The position numbers were made by a program, and so were the translations under genes. The notes beneath the pieces were generated by a model. It was not told the DNA's origin, did no database searches, and saw only the letters and a program-made list of their open reading frames with translations. From Cupriavidus numazuensis (GTDB lineage: Bacteria; Pseudomonadota; Gammaproteobacteria; Burkholderiales; Burkholderiaceae), in the NCBI RefSeq assembly GCF_905397435.1, contig NZ_CAJPVI010000006.1, forward strand, positions 62,001 through 126,000: a DNA stretch of 64,000 nt, in the 5' to 3' direction. This document shows positions 18,658 to 30,180 of this stretch, one piece after another (position 1 is the stretch's first letter; every line of letters starts with the position of its first letter).

Positions 18658-19437
18658 TCAGTCCTGGTCCGCCACCACACATTTCACTCCGCTGTCCGCC
18701 ACGATCTGCCCGAACGGGGCCGCCAGCGGCTCATCGGTGAACAGTCTGTCGATCTGCGACAGGTGCGCGAGTTCCACCATCGCCTGGCGGTGGAACTTGC
18801 TGGCGTCCGCGGCCAGCCACACCTCGCGCGCATGTTCCATGATGGTCCGCGCCACCTTGACCTCGCGGAAATCGTAGTCGCGCAGCGTGCCGTCGGCCTC
18901 GATGCCCGAGATGCCGATCAAGCCGATATCGACCTTGAACTGGCGAATGAACTCCACCGTGGCTTCGCCGACGATGCCGCGGTCGCGTGAGCGCAATACG
19001 CCGCCGGCGACGATCACTTCGCAGTCCGGGTTGTCGGCGAGGATATTGGCCACGTTCAGGTTGTTGGTGATCACGCGCAAGCCGCGGTGATGCATCAGCG
19101 CGCGCGCAATCTCTTCCACCGTGGTGCCGATGTTCAGGATCAGCGAGCAGCCTTCGGGCACTGCCTTGGCCACCGCGCGCGCAATGCGCACCTTGCTTTC
19201 GGCATTGAGTACCTGCCGCTGCCGGTAGGTGATGTTTTCCGTGGTCGAACCCTCGACCCGCACGCCGCCGTGAAATCGCGCGAGCATGCCGCCTTCCGCC
19301 AGCAGATTCACGTCACGGCGAACCGTCTGCAATGTCACGCCGAACTTTCGCGCAAGCGCGTCAATGGAGGCGAAGCCCTGGCTGCGGACTTCTTCGAGAA
19401 GGGCGGTCTGGCGGGGGTTCAGGGTCATGCGGGGCAT
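18658..19437 (-). CDS. glpR: DeoR-family glycerol-3-phosphate regulon repressor
   Basis: The 259-residue protein has an N-terminal DeoR helix-turn-helix (RQTALLEEVRSQGFASIDAL and the recognition segment GVTLQTVRRDVNLLAE). A C-terminal sugar-phosphate sensor domain follows, with LNIGTTVEEIA and GGVLRSRDRGIVG. GlpR proteins repress glycerol genes until glycerol-3-phosphate binds. Its position, divergent from the glycerol importer and close to glpK and glpD, supports that role. An internal ATG at 19428 is an alternative start; neither has a clear ribosome-binding site. Confidence 0.9.
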   Translation of the reverse strand: MPRMTLNPRQTALLEEVRSQGFASIDALARKFGVTLQTVRRDVNLLAEGGMLARFHGGVRVEGSTTENITYRQRQVLNAESKVRIARAVAKAVPEGCSLILNIGTTVEEIARALMHHRGLRVITNNLNVANILADNPDCEVIVAGGVLRSRDRGIVGEATVEFIRQFKVDIGLIGISGIEADGTLRDYDFREVKVARTIMEHAREVWLAADASKFHRQAMVELAHLSQIDRLFTDEPLAAPFGQIVADSGVKCVVADQD

Positions 19438-19584
19438 TCTAGTTCAAACACAAACGAAAACAAATGATGCGGTGCACTATTGTTTTCTGTTCGTTCATTT
19501 ACTAAAACGAGCATAAGCCAAACATTGTGCGTCCGCAGCGCGCTGGCTCCCTGGGTGGAAGGGCATGTCGAACATGGAGATCGG
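19438..19584. promoter_or_regulatory. Divergent glpR / glpSTPQUV control region
   Basis: This AT-rich stretch separates the repressor from the transport operon. GAAAACAA (19456-19463) and TTGTTTTC (19480-19487) form a perfect inverted repeat. Repeated TTCGTT-like blocks (19490-19495 on plus; AACGAA at 19454-19459) resemble parts of GlpR half-sites in other proteobacteria. A possible plus-strand promoter is TTGTTT (19480-19485), 17 bp, TAAAAC (19503-19508), which would overlap the repeat and so be blocked by a bound repressor. Confidence 0.55.
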
Positions 19585-20706
19585 ATGCAGCTGAGTCTTG
19601 AGGGCATTGCGCAGCAGGCGGGCTCGCAAGCCTGCCTTTATCCGATGTCGCTGGCGCCCGTGCCGGGTGCGGTGACAGTGCTGCTTGGCGCCACGCAAGC
19701 CGGCAAGACTTCCCTGATGCGCGTGATGGCCGGACTGGATCGTCCCAGCGCCGGCCGCGTGCTGGTGGACGGCGCCGACGTGACCGGTGTGCCGGTACGC
19801 GAGCGCAATGTCTCGATGGTGTACCAGCAGTTCATCAACTATCCGTCGATGCGGGTGTTCGACAACATCGCGTCTCCGCTGCGGCTGCAGCGGCAGGCCA
19901 AGCGCGAGGACATCGGGGCACGGGTGCGGTCGCTGGCTGCCAGGCTGCATATCGACCACCTGCTGGACCGCTACCCGGCCGAGCTCTCGGGCGGCCAGCA
20001 GCAGCGGGTGGCGCTGGCGCGCGCGCTGGCCAAGGGCGCGCCGCTGATGCTGCTGGATGAGCCGCTGGTCAATCTCGACTACAAGCTGCGCGAGGAGCTT
20101 CGCGAGGAACTGACCCACCTGTTCGCGCAAGGCGATGCTACCGTGGTCTACGCCACCACCGAGCCGGCCGAGGCGCTGCTGCTCGGCGGCTACACCGCAG
20201 TGCTCGACGCCGGCGAACTGCTGCAATACGGCCCGACGCCCGAAGTTTTCCACTATCCCGATTCGCTGCGCGTCGCGCGCGCGTTCAGCGATCCGCCGAT
20301 GAATCTCGTAGAGGGCACGCTGCAAGGCGGCTGGGTCACGTTGTCGGACGACATCTCGGTGCCCGTGCCGGAAGCTGGCCGCCACGCCGGCCCCGTTACC
20401 GTGGGGGTGCGCGCGGCCGCACTGCGGCTCGATGGCGTGCCGGGATCGGTGCCCGTACCTGGCCGCGTGGCACTGGCGGAGCTGTCCGGCTCCGATACCT
20501 TCGTGCACGCCGATACGCCGGTCGGCAACCTGGTGGCGCAGTTCGCAGGCGTGTTCGATCTCCGGCTCGGTGCGCCGCTGACGCTGCATCTCGACCCGGC
20601 GCAGCTCTACCTGTTCGATGACAGCGGCCAGCGCCTGTGCGCGCCGCGGCGGCCCGGCGGGCTGGCGGCCAATGTTCTGCCTGCCGGCGCAGTGACGGGG
20701 GGCTGA
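19585..20706 (+). CDS. glpS: Glycerol ABC importer ATPase GlpS
   Basis: This 373-residue ATPase of the MalK/CUT1 type has a C-terminal TOBE-like region. Walker A is GATQAGKT (35-42), the Q-loop is in MVYQQF, the signature LSGGQ is at 134-138, and Walker B is LMLLDEP (154-160). The H-loop histidine is replaced: YATTEP puts Thr192 where YVTHDQ is normal. With GlpT it should drive glycerol uptake. ATG 19585 is chosen at the start of the conserved fold; an upstream ATG at 19480 adds unrelated residues. The glpT start follows one base after its stop codon. Confidence 0.9.
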   Translation: MQLSLEGIAQQAGSQACLYPMSLAPVPGAVTVLLGATQAGKTSLMRVMAGLDRPSAGRVLVDGADVTGVPVRERNVSMVYQQFINYPSMRVFDNIASPLRLQRQAKREDIGARVRSLAARLHIDHLLDRYPAELSGGQQQRVALARALAKGAPLMLLDEPLVNLDYKLREELREELTHLFAQGDATVVYATTEPAEALLLGGYTAVLDAGELLQYGPTPEVFHYPDSLRVARAFSDPPMNLVEGTLQGGWVTLSDDISVPVPEAGRHAGPVTVGVRAAALRLDGVPGSVPVPGRVALAELSGSDTFVHADTPVGNLVAQFAGVFDLRLGAPLTLHLDPAQLYLFDDSGQRLCAPRRPGGLAANVLPAGAVTGG

Positions 20707-20707
20707 G

Positions 20708-21822
20708 ATGACGCGCATCGATCTTGATCTCGCCCATTCCTATGTGGCCGATCCACGCTCCGATGACGACTACGCGCTGCTGCCGCTCAGGTTCAGCTTC
20801 GAGGATGGCGGCGCCTATGCGCTGCTGGGACCATCGGGGTGTGGCAAGACCACGCTGCTGAATTGCATATCGGGGCTGCTGCGGCCGTCGCAGGGCCGCA
20901 TCCTGTTCGACGGGCGGGACGTCACGGCCGAATCGCCGCAGGCGCGCAATATCGCGCAGGTGTTCCAGTTCCCGGTGATCTACGACACCATGACCGTCGG
21001 CGAGAACCTGGCTTTTCCGCTGCGCAACCGCGGCGTGCCGGCAGCACAGGTACGCGAACGGGTAGGGCGCGTGGCCGAGATGCTCGAACTGTCCGCCTCG
21101 CTGGACCGGCGCGCAAGCGGGCTGGCAGCCGACGCCAAGCAGAAAATCTCGCTGGGCCGCGGCCTTGTGCGGCAGGATGTGTCGGCGATCCTGTTCGATG
21201 AGCCGCTGACCGTGATCGATCCACAGCTGAAATGGCAGCTACGGCGCAAGCTCAAGGAGATCCATCACGAATTCCGGCTGACGCTGATCTACGTGACGCA
21301 CGACCAGACCGAGGCACTGACGTTTGCCGACCAGGTCGTGGTGATGTCGCGCGGCAAGGCCGTGCAGGTTGGGTCCGCCGACGCGCTGTTCGAGCGGCCC
21401 GCGCACACCTTTGTCGGACACTTCATCGGTTCGCCGGGCATGAACTTCCTGCCGGCGGACTGGCGCGATGGTGGCGTGGAGGTGGCCGGGCGCCGCTATC
21501 TGCCCGCGCTGCCGGATGCGGTGGCGGGGGCTTTGCGCGAAGCCGGCAGCTTCCGCGTCGGCGTGCGGCCCGAGTACTTGCGGCTGGCCGGCCAGGGAGA
21601 CGCGCAGGCAGTGCCCGTGCGCGTCGAGCGCGCCCAGGATATCGGGACCTACTGGCTCGTGACCGGCACCTTGCAGGAAGCCGGCGGGCAGGCCGGCACG
21701 CTGCGCGCGCGGCTGGGCGCCGAGGCCGCGGCGCTGCGTCCTGGCGACACCGCGTGGCTGTCCGTCTTCAACCGCCATACCTGCTACTACGTGAACGAAG
21801 TGCTGGTGCCCGGGAGTCCGCA

Positions 21823-21826
<4 letters not shown>
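20708..21826 (+). CDS. glpT: Glycerol ABC importer ATPase GlpT
   Basis: This is the second 372-residue ATPase of the glycerol importer, not the MFS glycerol-3-phosphate antiporter that shares the name. Walker A is GPSGCGKT (41-48), Walker B ILFDEP (161-166) and the H-loop YVTHDQ has His198. The ABC signature is strongly altered: LAADA (139-143) in ASGLAADAKQKISLGRG replaces LSGGQ. The protein can therefore provide a complete nucleotide site only on its own Walker side. Its stop overlaps the glpP start (ATGA), which indicates coupling. Confidence 0.9.
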
Positions 21827-22699
<873 letters not shown>

Positions 22700-22707
<8 letters not shown>

Positions 22708-23521
22708 TAAAAGCGATCGCGCCACATGGTGGCGCCCCGTCTTCCTGCTGGTCTACCTGCTGTTCGCCATCCTGCCGATCTACTGGATGGTGAACATGTC
22801 GTTCAAGACCAACGAGGAAATCCTGTCGACATTGTCGCTGTGGCCCGCGGCATTCACGCTCGAACACTACCGGACCATCTTCACGGATGCGTCGTGGTAC
22901 TCGGGCTATATCAATTCGCTGATCTATGTCGCGATGAACACGGTGATCTCGATCAGCGTGGCGCTGCCCGCGGCCTATGCGTTTTCGCGCTACCAGTTCA
23001 TCGGCGACAAGCATGTGTTCTTCTGGCTGCTGACCAACCGCATGACGCCGCCGGCGGTGTTCCTGCTGCCGTTCTTCCAGCTCTACAGCACCATCGGGTT
23101 GATGGATAAGCACCTTGGCGTGGCACTGGCCCACCTCGTATTCAACGTGCCACTTGCGGTATGGATCCTGGAAGGCTTCATGTCCGGCGTGCCGCGCGAG
23201 ATCGACGAGACCGCCTATGTCGACGGGTACTCGTTCCCGCGATTCTTCCTCACCATCTTCCTGCCGCTGATCAAGGCCGGTGTCGGCGTGGCGGCGTTTT
23301 TCTGCTTCATGTTCAGTTGGGTCGAACTGCTGCTCGCGCGCACGCTGACCTCCGTCAACGCCAAGCCGATCGTGGCGACCATGACGCGCACGGTGTCGGC
23401 GTCCGGCATGGACTGGGGCGTGCTGGCTGCAGCGGGCGTGCTCACGATCGTGCCCGGCGGGATCGTGATCTGGTTCGTGCGCCACTACATCGCGAAGGGC
23501 TTCGCGATGGGCCGCGTGTAG
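22700..23521 (+). CDS. glpQ: Glycerol ABC importer permease GlpQ
   Basis: This 273-residue permease is the MalG/UgpE-like partner of GlpP, with about six membrane helices and the EAA-type loop IDETAYVDGYSFPRFF near residue 175. It starts MADKSDRATWWRPVFLLVYL. The gene overlaps glpP by eight bases. The symbol here follows the rhizobial glycerol operon and is not the glycerophosphodiesterase GlpQ. Confidence 0.9.
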
Positions 23522-23549
23522 CGTAGATGCCGAGCGAAAGGAGATCGCC

Positions 23550-23858
23550 ATGCTGAGCTGGATGGTCTGGACCACGCCCGTGGCCGTGTTCTTCGCCTGC
23601 ATCGTGGTCATGCTGATCGGCATGACGGTCTGGGAAGTCCGCTCGCCGGCCGTGATGCGCAAAGGCTTCCTGCCGATTGCCACCACGCGCGGCGATCGCC
23701 TGTTCATCGGCCTGATGTGCGCGGCCTGGATCAACCTCGCGTGGGTGGGGCTGGGTGAAAAGATCACGCAATGGCTGTCGCTGGCCGAGGAGCCGTCTAT
23801 CTGGATCAGCTTCGGCTTGTCGATGCTGGTCTTGCTGCTGGTCATGCGCAAGGGCTGA
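23550..23858 (+). CDS. glpU: Small membrane protein of the glycerol importer operon (DUF2160)
   Basis: The 102-residue protein has three hydrophobic segments (about 8-28, 48-68, 80-98) and matches the DUF2160 pattern. In rhizobial glycerol operons a gene of this kind stands between glpQ and glpV and has been called glpU. Its job is unknown; it could be an accessory subunit of the transporter. AAAGGAG lies before the ATG. Confidence 0.8.
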   Translation: MLSWMVWTTPVAVFFACIVVMLIGMTVWEVRSPAVMRKGFLPIATTRGDRLFIGLMCAAWINLAWVGLGEKITQWLSLAEEPSIWISFGLSMLVLLLVMRKG

Positions 23859-23963
23859 AAGCGCAGCACGACACGCGACCGTAATCATGGGACATGCGGC
23901 TTATCCCTTCCCCGGGGCCGCGCCCGGACAGCAAACGGGGAGGGGACTCTTGAGGAGACACTG

Positions 23964-25703
<1,740 letters not shown>

Positions 25704-25714
25704 GGCGAGGAAGC

Positions 25715-25740
25715 GGGGCCTGTCCGGATGGGCAGGCTCC
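25715..25740. terminator. Hairpin between convergent glpV and the GGDEF gene
   Basis: An 11-pair stem (25715-25725 with 25730-25740, two G-T pairs) closes a four-base loop in the 51-bp space between the two convergent stop codons. It probably acts in both directions. A T-run is absent. Confidence 0.55.
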
Positions 25741-25754
25741 GGTGTCGCAGTGGA

Positions 25755-27728
25755 TCAGGCCGTCGAATCTTCCAGCGGCGCCGCGTAGCGGGCCTTGCCA
25801 TTGCGCTTGGCCTCATACAGCGCCATGTCGGCCCGCATGAACAGCTCGCTCACGGACATGCCCTGTCCGGGGCGTTGGATCGCCGAGCCGACGCTGACCG
25901 TGGCCGCATGTTCATGCCCGTCGATGACAACCGGTGCCAGCGCAGTCTGCACGATGGTGCTGGCGATGCGCTCGACTGCGCGGACATCGCCCACGTTTTC
26001 GAGGATCACCGCGAACTCGTCGCCGCCGATGCGCGCCACGGCATCGTTCTTGCGCACACTGCGGGTCAGGCGCTGCGCGAAAGCGACCAGCAGGCGATCA
26101 CCGATCGAATGCCCGTGGCCGTCATTGACGGCCTTGAAGTCGTCCAGGTCAACCAGCAATAGCGCTGCCGCCTGACCGCTGTCATTGGCGCGCGCCAGCG
26201 CTTCGGCAAAGCGCCGGTCGAAGCCCTTGCGGTTCAGCAGTCCGGTCAGGTGGTCCGACACGGTCTGCGCTTCCAGGCTGCGCAGCTTCTGGCGTTCGCT
26301 CGTGACATTGCGTGCGAACAGGTGCAGGCCATGGATCGCGTCATGCGTGTCGTTCCAGGCAGGCTGGCAGGTGAACTGCATGCATTCGGAGCCGTCCGGG
26401 CTCTCGCGCGTAAACTTGACGACCTTGCCCGCGAGCGCCTGCTCCAGGTAGGGCCGCGACGCCAGATAGGCTTGCGTGCCCCACAGCTCGCGCAACGTCA
26501 GGCCGGTGATCTGCTGCGCTGGCAAGCCGAAATGGCGCGCGTAGGCCTGGTTGACGAAGACGAAGCGCTCGTTCATGTCGATGAACGAGACAAAGTCCGG
26601 CACATGGTTGGCAATCGCCTCGATGCGCTTTTCGCTCTCGGCGGCATGATCCTTGGCCGCCTTCAGCGCGGCTTCGCGCTCGGAAAGCTGGTGCATGACT
26701 TCAGCGAACGTGGCAGCCAGCTCGCCAATTTCGTCCTCGCGGCCGACCGGCAATTCCGCGATGGCGGCGGGGTTGGCGGCGATGCCGCGCACGACGCGGT
26801 GCAGGCGCTGCAGCGGCGCCAGCAATCGCCACATCGCCAGCCACATCAGCGCACCGGCAACCAATAGCGAGAGGCCGGCAATGGCGAGCGTCCGGCGCCT
26901 TGCGTCGAGCAGCGCCGCATAGGCTTCGTTGGCAGGCAGCACGGCAACCAGCTCCCAGCCATTCGATTCCAGCAGGTAACGCCCCACGATCGGCTGGCGC
27001 GGAAGAACAGTCTCCCAGAACGAATCGGGCTGCTCCGCGCCGCACGCCTCGCCGTTGGCCCGGGCTGGCGTCAGCAGCCTGGCGGGATCCCGGTGCATGG
27101 CGTATCGGGGGCTGGGGCCGGCGGAAACCAGGCAGTAGCTGCCTGTGACGCCGACCGGACTTCGCGCCAGCTCGCGCAGGAAATTGTCGAGGGAGAGGTT
27201 GATCACGCCGCCGAGCACCGCGCGCAGCTCGCCGCCGGGGCCGCGCAGCGGAACGGCCAGCACGACACCGGGCGACCTGGTGAGCTTGCCCTGCAGCAGG
27301 TCGGATACGGCAAATGGGGCACCGCGCACGATCGCGCGGAAATAGTCTCGGTCACTCAGGCTCATGCGCACGCCTTCCGGTACGGCGGTGCTGAAGATCA
27401 TTTCGCCTGTGGGCGCGGCCATGAAGATGGCGTTGAAGGTGTCCGGCAAATCCGGCATCTGCGCCGCCATGCGCCGGAGTTCCGACGGGCGATTGCCAAG
27501 CACGGGGGCGAACTGCTGGGCCATGTGGCGCAGCATCGACGCCCGGATCTCGATCTTCCCATCGAGCTGTTCGGCCACCATCCTGACCTGCGAGTCCTGA
27601 TGGTTCTGCAGCAGATCCTTCAGGGTGTGGTAGGCGTAGTACTGCGAGTAGAGGGCCCGCAGCACGATGATCAACGTAACCACCATGGCGGTTGCTACTG
27701 CCATCCGTAGCTTGATTGAGTGACGCAT
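25755..27728 (-). CDS. Membrane PAS-GGDEF diguanylate cyclase
   Basis: The 657-residue protein has an N-terminal helix (about 8-27), a periplasmic dCache-like sensor domain (about 30-290) and a second helix (about 293-315). A HAMP region, a PAS domain (about 380-490) and a C-terminal GGDEF domain follow. The catalytic GGDEF is at residues 568-572, and the inhibitory-site RKND stands five residues before it, so it should make c-di-GMP under product control. No EAL domain follows. The signal it senses is unknown; the neighbouring glycerol genes are convergent and need not be related. Confidence 0.9.
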   Translation of the reverse strand: MRHSIKLRMAVATAMVVTLIIVLRALYSQYYAYHTLKDLLQNHQDSQVRMVAEQLDGKIEIRASMLRHMAQQFAPVLGNRPSELRRMAAQMPDLPDTFNAIFMAAPTGEMIFSTAVPEGVRMSLSDRDYFRAIVRGAPFAVSDLLQGKLTRSPGVVLAVPLRGPGGELRAVLGGVINLSLDNFLRELARSPVGVTGSYCLVSAGPSPRYAMHRDPARLLTPARANGEACGAEQPDSFWETVLPRQPIVGRYLLESNGWELVAVLPANEAYAALLDARRRTLAIAGLSLLVAGALMWLAMWRLLAPLQRLHRVVRGIAANPAAIAELPVGREDEIGELAATFAEVMHQLSEREAALKAAKDHAAESEKRIEAIANHVPDFVSFIDMNERFVFVNQAYARHFGLPAQQITGLTLRELWGTQAYLASRPYLEQALAGKVVKFTRESPDGSECMQFTCQPAWNDTHDAIHGLHLFARNVTSERQKLRSLEAQTVSDHLTGLLNRKGFDRRFAEALARANDSGQAAALLLVDLDDFKAVNDGHGHSIGDRLLVAFAQRLTRSVRKNDAVARIGGDEFAVILENVGDVRAVERIASTIVQTALAPVVIDGHEHAATVSVGSAIQRPGQGMSVSELFMRADMALYEAKRNGKARYAAPLEDSTA

Positions 27729-27935
27729 GATTTACTTTTTCTTCTGCGCACTGACCCGTTTTTCGGTCCCAGGGCATATGGAAGGACGACCCCGCCCTAT
27801 TTGTACGGAACCAGGCGTTCAGGGTAGCAGATGTCCTACTCATCGCCACGCACCGGGATGCTCGCCGCGCGGCATTGTGGGGCATGCGGCACTCCGTCTG
27901 TCCAATGGGTGGCAACGACGCGACGGTCGGGTGCG

Positions 27936-28589
27936 CTATGCGCCGCCGATGGGCCATTGGCGGATGCGCAGGATGGTTCGGTCGGCGACCCGTACGACCA
28001 GTTCCAGCAATGCAGGCACCCGTTTGCGCGTGATGCCGGCCGTGTATCGCGCGGTGGCGGTGTCTTCGTGATCGGTCGATGGCTCACAGCAGCCGCATCG
28101 CATCGCGAGCCGAAGAATATGCAGGGGCACGAAGCGCTCAGCCTGCTGCATGTCGGCCAGGGCGGCCATGGAGAAATGCAGGGGCAGCCGCGATAGCTCG
28201 ATGACGCGTTCGCGCAGGCTGGCGCCCGTGCGCGCGCCCAGTGCAGCGCCCTCGGCATGGAAGCCGGCGCGCGTCACGCCAGCGGCGCCGGGCTGCCAGA
28301 GTGCGCCGATGGCGAGATAGGGCGCCCCGGCTTGCTGCAATCCCGCTTCGCCGACTTCATCGATCGCCACGAAACCGCCAAGCAGGTCATACGTGAGCGC
28401 GGTTCGCCCGAAGTGGCGGTGGTAGCCAGTGATGCAGTCGAAGTCCTCGTCGTAGACCGGCCTCGCGTCGCGAGGAATGCGCACGGGGCGGATTTCGAAC
28501 CAGCCAGGGGATACGGGGTAGCGTCCGGCCCAGGCGAATGCTGGTTGTGTGGCACGTTGTGCGAGTGAGGGAAGGGAAGGCTGTGGCAT
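27936..28589 (-). CDS. Hypothetical protein, 217 residues
   Basis: I do not recognise this protein. It is soluble, without a signal peptide. It has a conserved-looking core (WFEIRPVRIPRDARPVYDEDF, LTYDLLGGFVAIDEVGEAGL) and a CGCC cluster near residue 165, then a basic C-terminus. It is 34% or so hydrophobic-aliphatic by eye, consistent with a folded domain. The gap between it and the GGDEF gene (27729-27935) holds no gene that I can support. It lies before tRNA-Val on the map, on the same strand. Confidence 0.55.
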   Translation of the reverse strand: MPQPSLPSLAQRATQPAFAWAGRYPVSPGWFEIRPVRIPRDARPVYDEDFDCITGYHRHFGRTALTYDLLGGFVAIDEVGEAGLQQAGAPYLAIGALWQPGAAGVTRAGFHAEGAALGARTGASLRERVIELSRLPLHFSMAALADMQQAERFVPLHILRLAMRCGCCEPSTDHEDTATARYTAGITRKRVPALLELVVRVADRTILRIRQWPIGGA

Positions 28590-28704
28590 GAACCCGCTCC
28601 TGCTCGTTGGTGGAGGGGGCTACCGTATCGACGCAGGATTGGAGCTGGAATGAGACGACGCCGTTTAGTTGGAACCGGGGCGTTGCAGAGAGGGGAGGCG
28701 GAAA

Positions 28705-28733
28705 TGAAAAAAGCCAGCACAAGGCTGGCTTTT
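28705..28733 (-). terminator. Rho-independent terminator of tRNA-Val
   Basis: Read on the minus strand, AAAAGCCAGC pairs with GCTGGCTTTT around a five-base loop and runs into a T-tract (plus-strand A-run 28707-28712). It lies less than 15 bp after the tRNA CCA end. Confidence 0.85.
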
Positions 28734-28741
28734 CCGGAATC

Positions 28742-28816
28742 TGGTGGGTGGTACAGGGATTGAACCTGTGACCCCTGCCGTGTGAAGGCAGTGCTCTACC
28801 GCTGAGCTAACCACCC
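28742..28816 (-). tRNA. tRNA-Val (anticodon CAC)
   Basis: On the minus strand the acceptor stem GGGTGGT pairs with ACCACCC, followed by discriminator A and an encoded CCA. The anticodon arm CTGCC/GGCAG encloses TTCACAC with anticodon CAC, which reads GUG. The D arm contains AGCTCAGCGGTAGAGC and the T arm GGTTCAATCC. Confidence 0.96.
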
Positions 28817-28865
28817 CAGGCTGCTTCGATTTTGCGTCGACACTGTCGTGCAGCTGAGAAACGAG

Positions 28866-28894
28866 ATTATGCAGAGGTTCCTGTATCTTGTAAA
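28866..28894 (-). promoter_or_regulatory. Predicted promoter of tRNA-Val
   Basis: On the minus strand TTTACA (28894-28889) and CATAAT (28871-28866) are separated by exactly 17 bp; each matches the sigma-70 consensus in five of six positions. Transcription would start about 45 bp before the tRNA. Confidence 0.65.
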
Positions 28895-28936
28895 GCCCTT
28901 TTCTCAGATTTTTTCTGAAAGAGGGATGCCAGCGTG

Positions 28937-29650
28937 CTACTGCGCGGCCGCAAGCTCCTGCCATACCGTCTTGCCGCCGCTTGCCTTGTCCAGTTGCTTG
29001 AGCACCGCGAGATGCTCGGACACTTCGGCTTCGCTCGCATACAGCACGGGCAGGACGATGTGCGAAAGGTCTGATTCCGCGACGGAACCGTCTGCGGCTT
29101 CGGCGCCGTCGAGCATGTCGATGACCAGCGAGTTCTGGCCGCGCGTCATGGCCAGGTAGACCTCGGCCAGCAGTTCCGCATCGAGCAACGCACCGTGCAG
29201 CGTACGGTGCGCATTGCTCACGCCAAGCCGGTCGCACAGCGCGTCGAGCGAATTGCGCTTGCCGGGGAACATCTGGCGCGCTTCGAGCAGGGTATCGATC
29301 ACGCTGCCGATGTGTTCGCGGAACGGCGGCAGGTCCAGCCGCCGGAACTCCATGTCCAGGAAGCCAAGGTCGAACTGGGCGTTGTGGATGATCAGCTCGG
29401 CGTCCTGCACGAAGTCGCGGACCTCGTTGACGACCTCGGCGAACTTTGGCTTGTCGGCCAGGAATTCGACGGTGATGCCGTGCACGGCGATGGCGCCTTC
29501 ATCGATGTCGCGCTCGGGGTTGACGTAGAAGTGCAGGTGGCGGCCCGTGAGGCGGCGGTTGACCAGTTCGACACACCCGATTTCGATCAGGCGGTCGCCC
29601 GTGGCGGCATTCAGGCCGGTGGTTTCGGTGTCGAGAACGATTTGTCGCAT
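28937..29650 (-). CDS. dnaQ: DNA polymerase III epsilon subunit (proofreading exonuclease)
   Basis: This subunit removes misincorporated bases 3'-5' in the replicase core. The 237-residue protein has exonuclease motif I in VLDTETTGLNA (residues 5-15), motif II in IIHNAQFDLGFLDME and motif III in HRTLHGALLDAELLAEVYL. The C-terminal part ties it to the alpha subunit in the family. ATG 29650 is used because it opens the conserved fold directly. It is 31 bp after rnhA on the same strand, the arrangement seen across proteobacteria. Confidence 0.95.
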   Translation of the reverse strand: MRQIVLDTETTGLNAATGDRLIEIGCVELVNRRLTGRHLHFYVNPERDIDEGAIAVHGITVEFLADKPKFAEVVNEVRDFVQDAELIIHNAQFDLGFLDMEFRRLDLPPFREHIGSVIDTLLEARQMFPGKRNSLDALCDRLGVSNAHRTLHGALLDAELLAEVYLAMTRGQNSLVIDMLDGAEAADGSVAESDLSHIVLPVLYASEAEVSEHLAVLKQLDKASGGKTVWQELAAAQ

Positions 29651-29681
29651 GGCGCGCATTCTAGCGGACGGCAGGGCAAGG

Positions 29682-30119
29682 TCAGGAGGCGAGCGATGCA
29701 ACGCCGCGGTTGGCAAGTGCGTCGGCGCGCTCGTTGCCAGGGTGGCCATTATGGCCGCGCACCCAGTGCCAGCTGATCTTGTGCGGCTGCACGAGCGCAT
29801 CGAGTTCCTGCCACAGGTCCGCGTTCTTCACGGGCTTCTTGTCGGCGGTCTTCCAACCGCGCGCCTTCCAGCCCGGCAGCCATTCGCTGATGCCCTTCTG
29901 CACGTATTGCGAGTCGGTGTACACCTGCACGGTGCACGGCCGCTTGAGTGCGCGCAGTGCCTCGATGACCGCGGTCATCTCCATGCGGTTGTTGGTGGTG
30001 TTGGCCTCGCCGCCGAACAGCTCTTTTTCGTTCGTGCCGGCGACGAGCACTGCGCCCCAGCCGCCACGGCCGGGATTGCCCTTGCAGGCGCCATCGGAAT
30101 AAATGATTACTTCTTGCAT
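29682..30119 (-). CDS. rnhA: Ribonuclease HI
   Basis: The enzyme cuts RNA in RNA-DNA hybrids and helps remove primers and R-loops. The 145-residue product has the four acidic catalytic residues in [23 protein letters not shown] and GNERADALA. The His in [11 protein letters not shown] is also kept. Start 30119 gives the standard length of about 150; the frame extends 12 residues upstream without family similarity. It lies between the methyltransferase gene and dnaQ. Confidence 0.96.
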   Translation of the reverse strand: MQEVIIYSDGACKGNPGRGGWGAVLVAGTNEKELFGGEANTTNNRMEMTAVIEALRALKRPCTVQVYTDSQYVQKGISEWLPGWKARGWKTADKKPVKNADLWQELDALVQPHKISWHWVRGHNGHPGNERADALANRGVASLAS

Positions 30120-30180
30120 GTGTCGTTTGTCAGGGCAGCCCGTATGGGCTGCCACAGGAGTTATGTGTGCGCCGGCCAGG

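Noticed and set aside
28665-29237. Minus-strand frame that crosses tRNA-Val and dnaQ
   Set aside because: The stretch AVEHCLHTAGVTGSIPVPPT is a typical false translation of a valine tRNA; the rest overlaps dnaQ in another frame.
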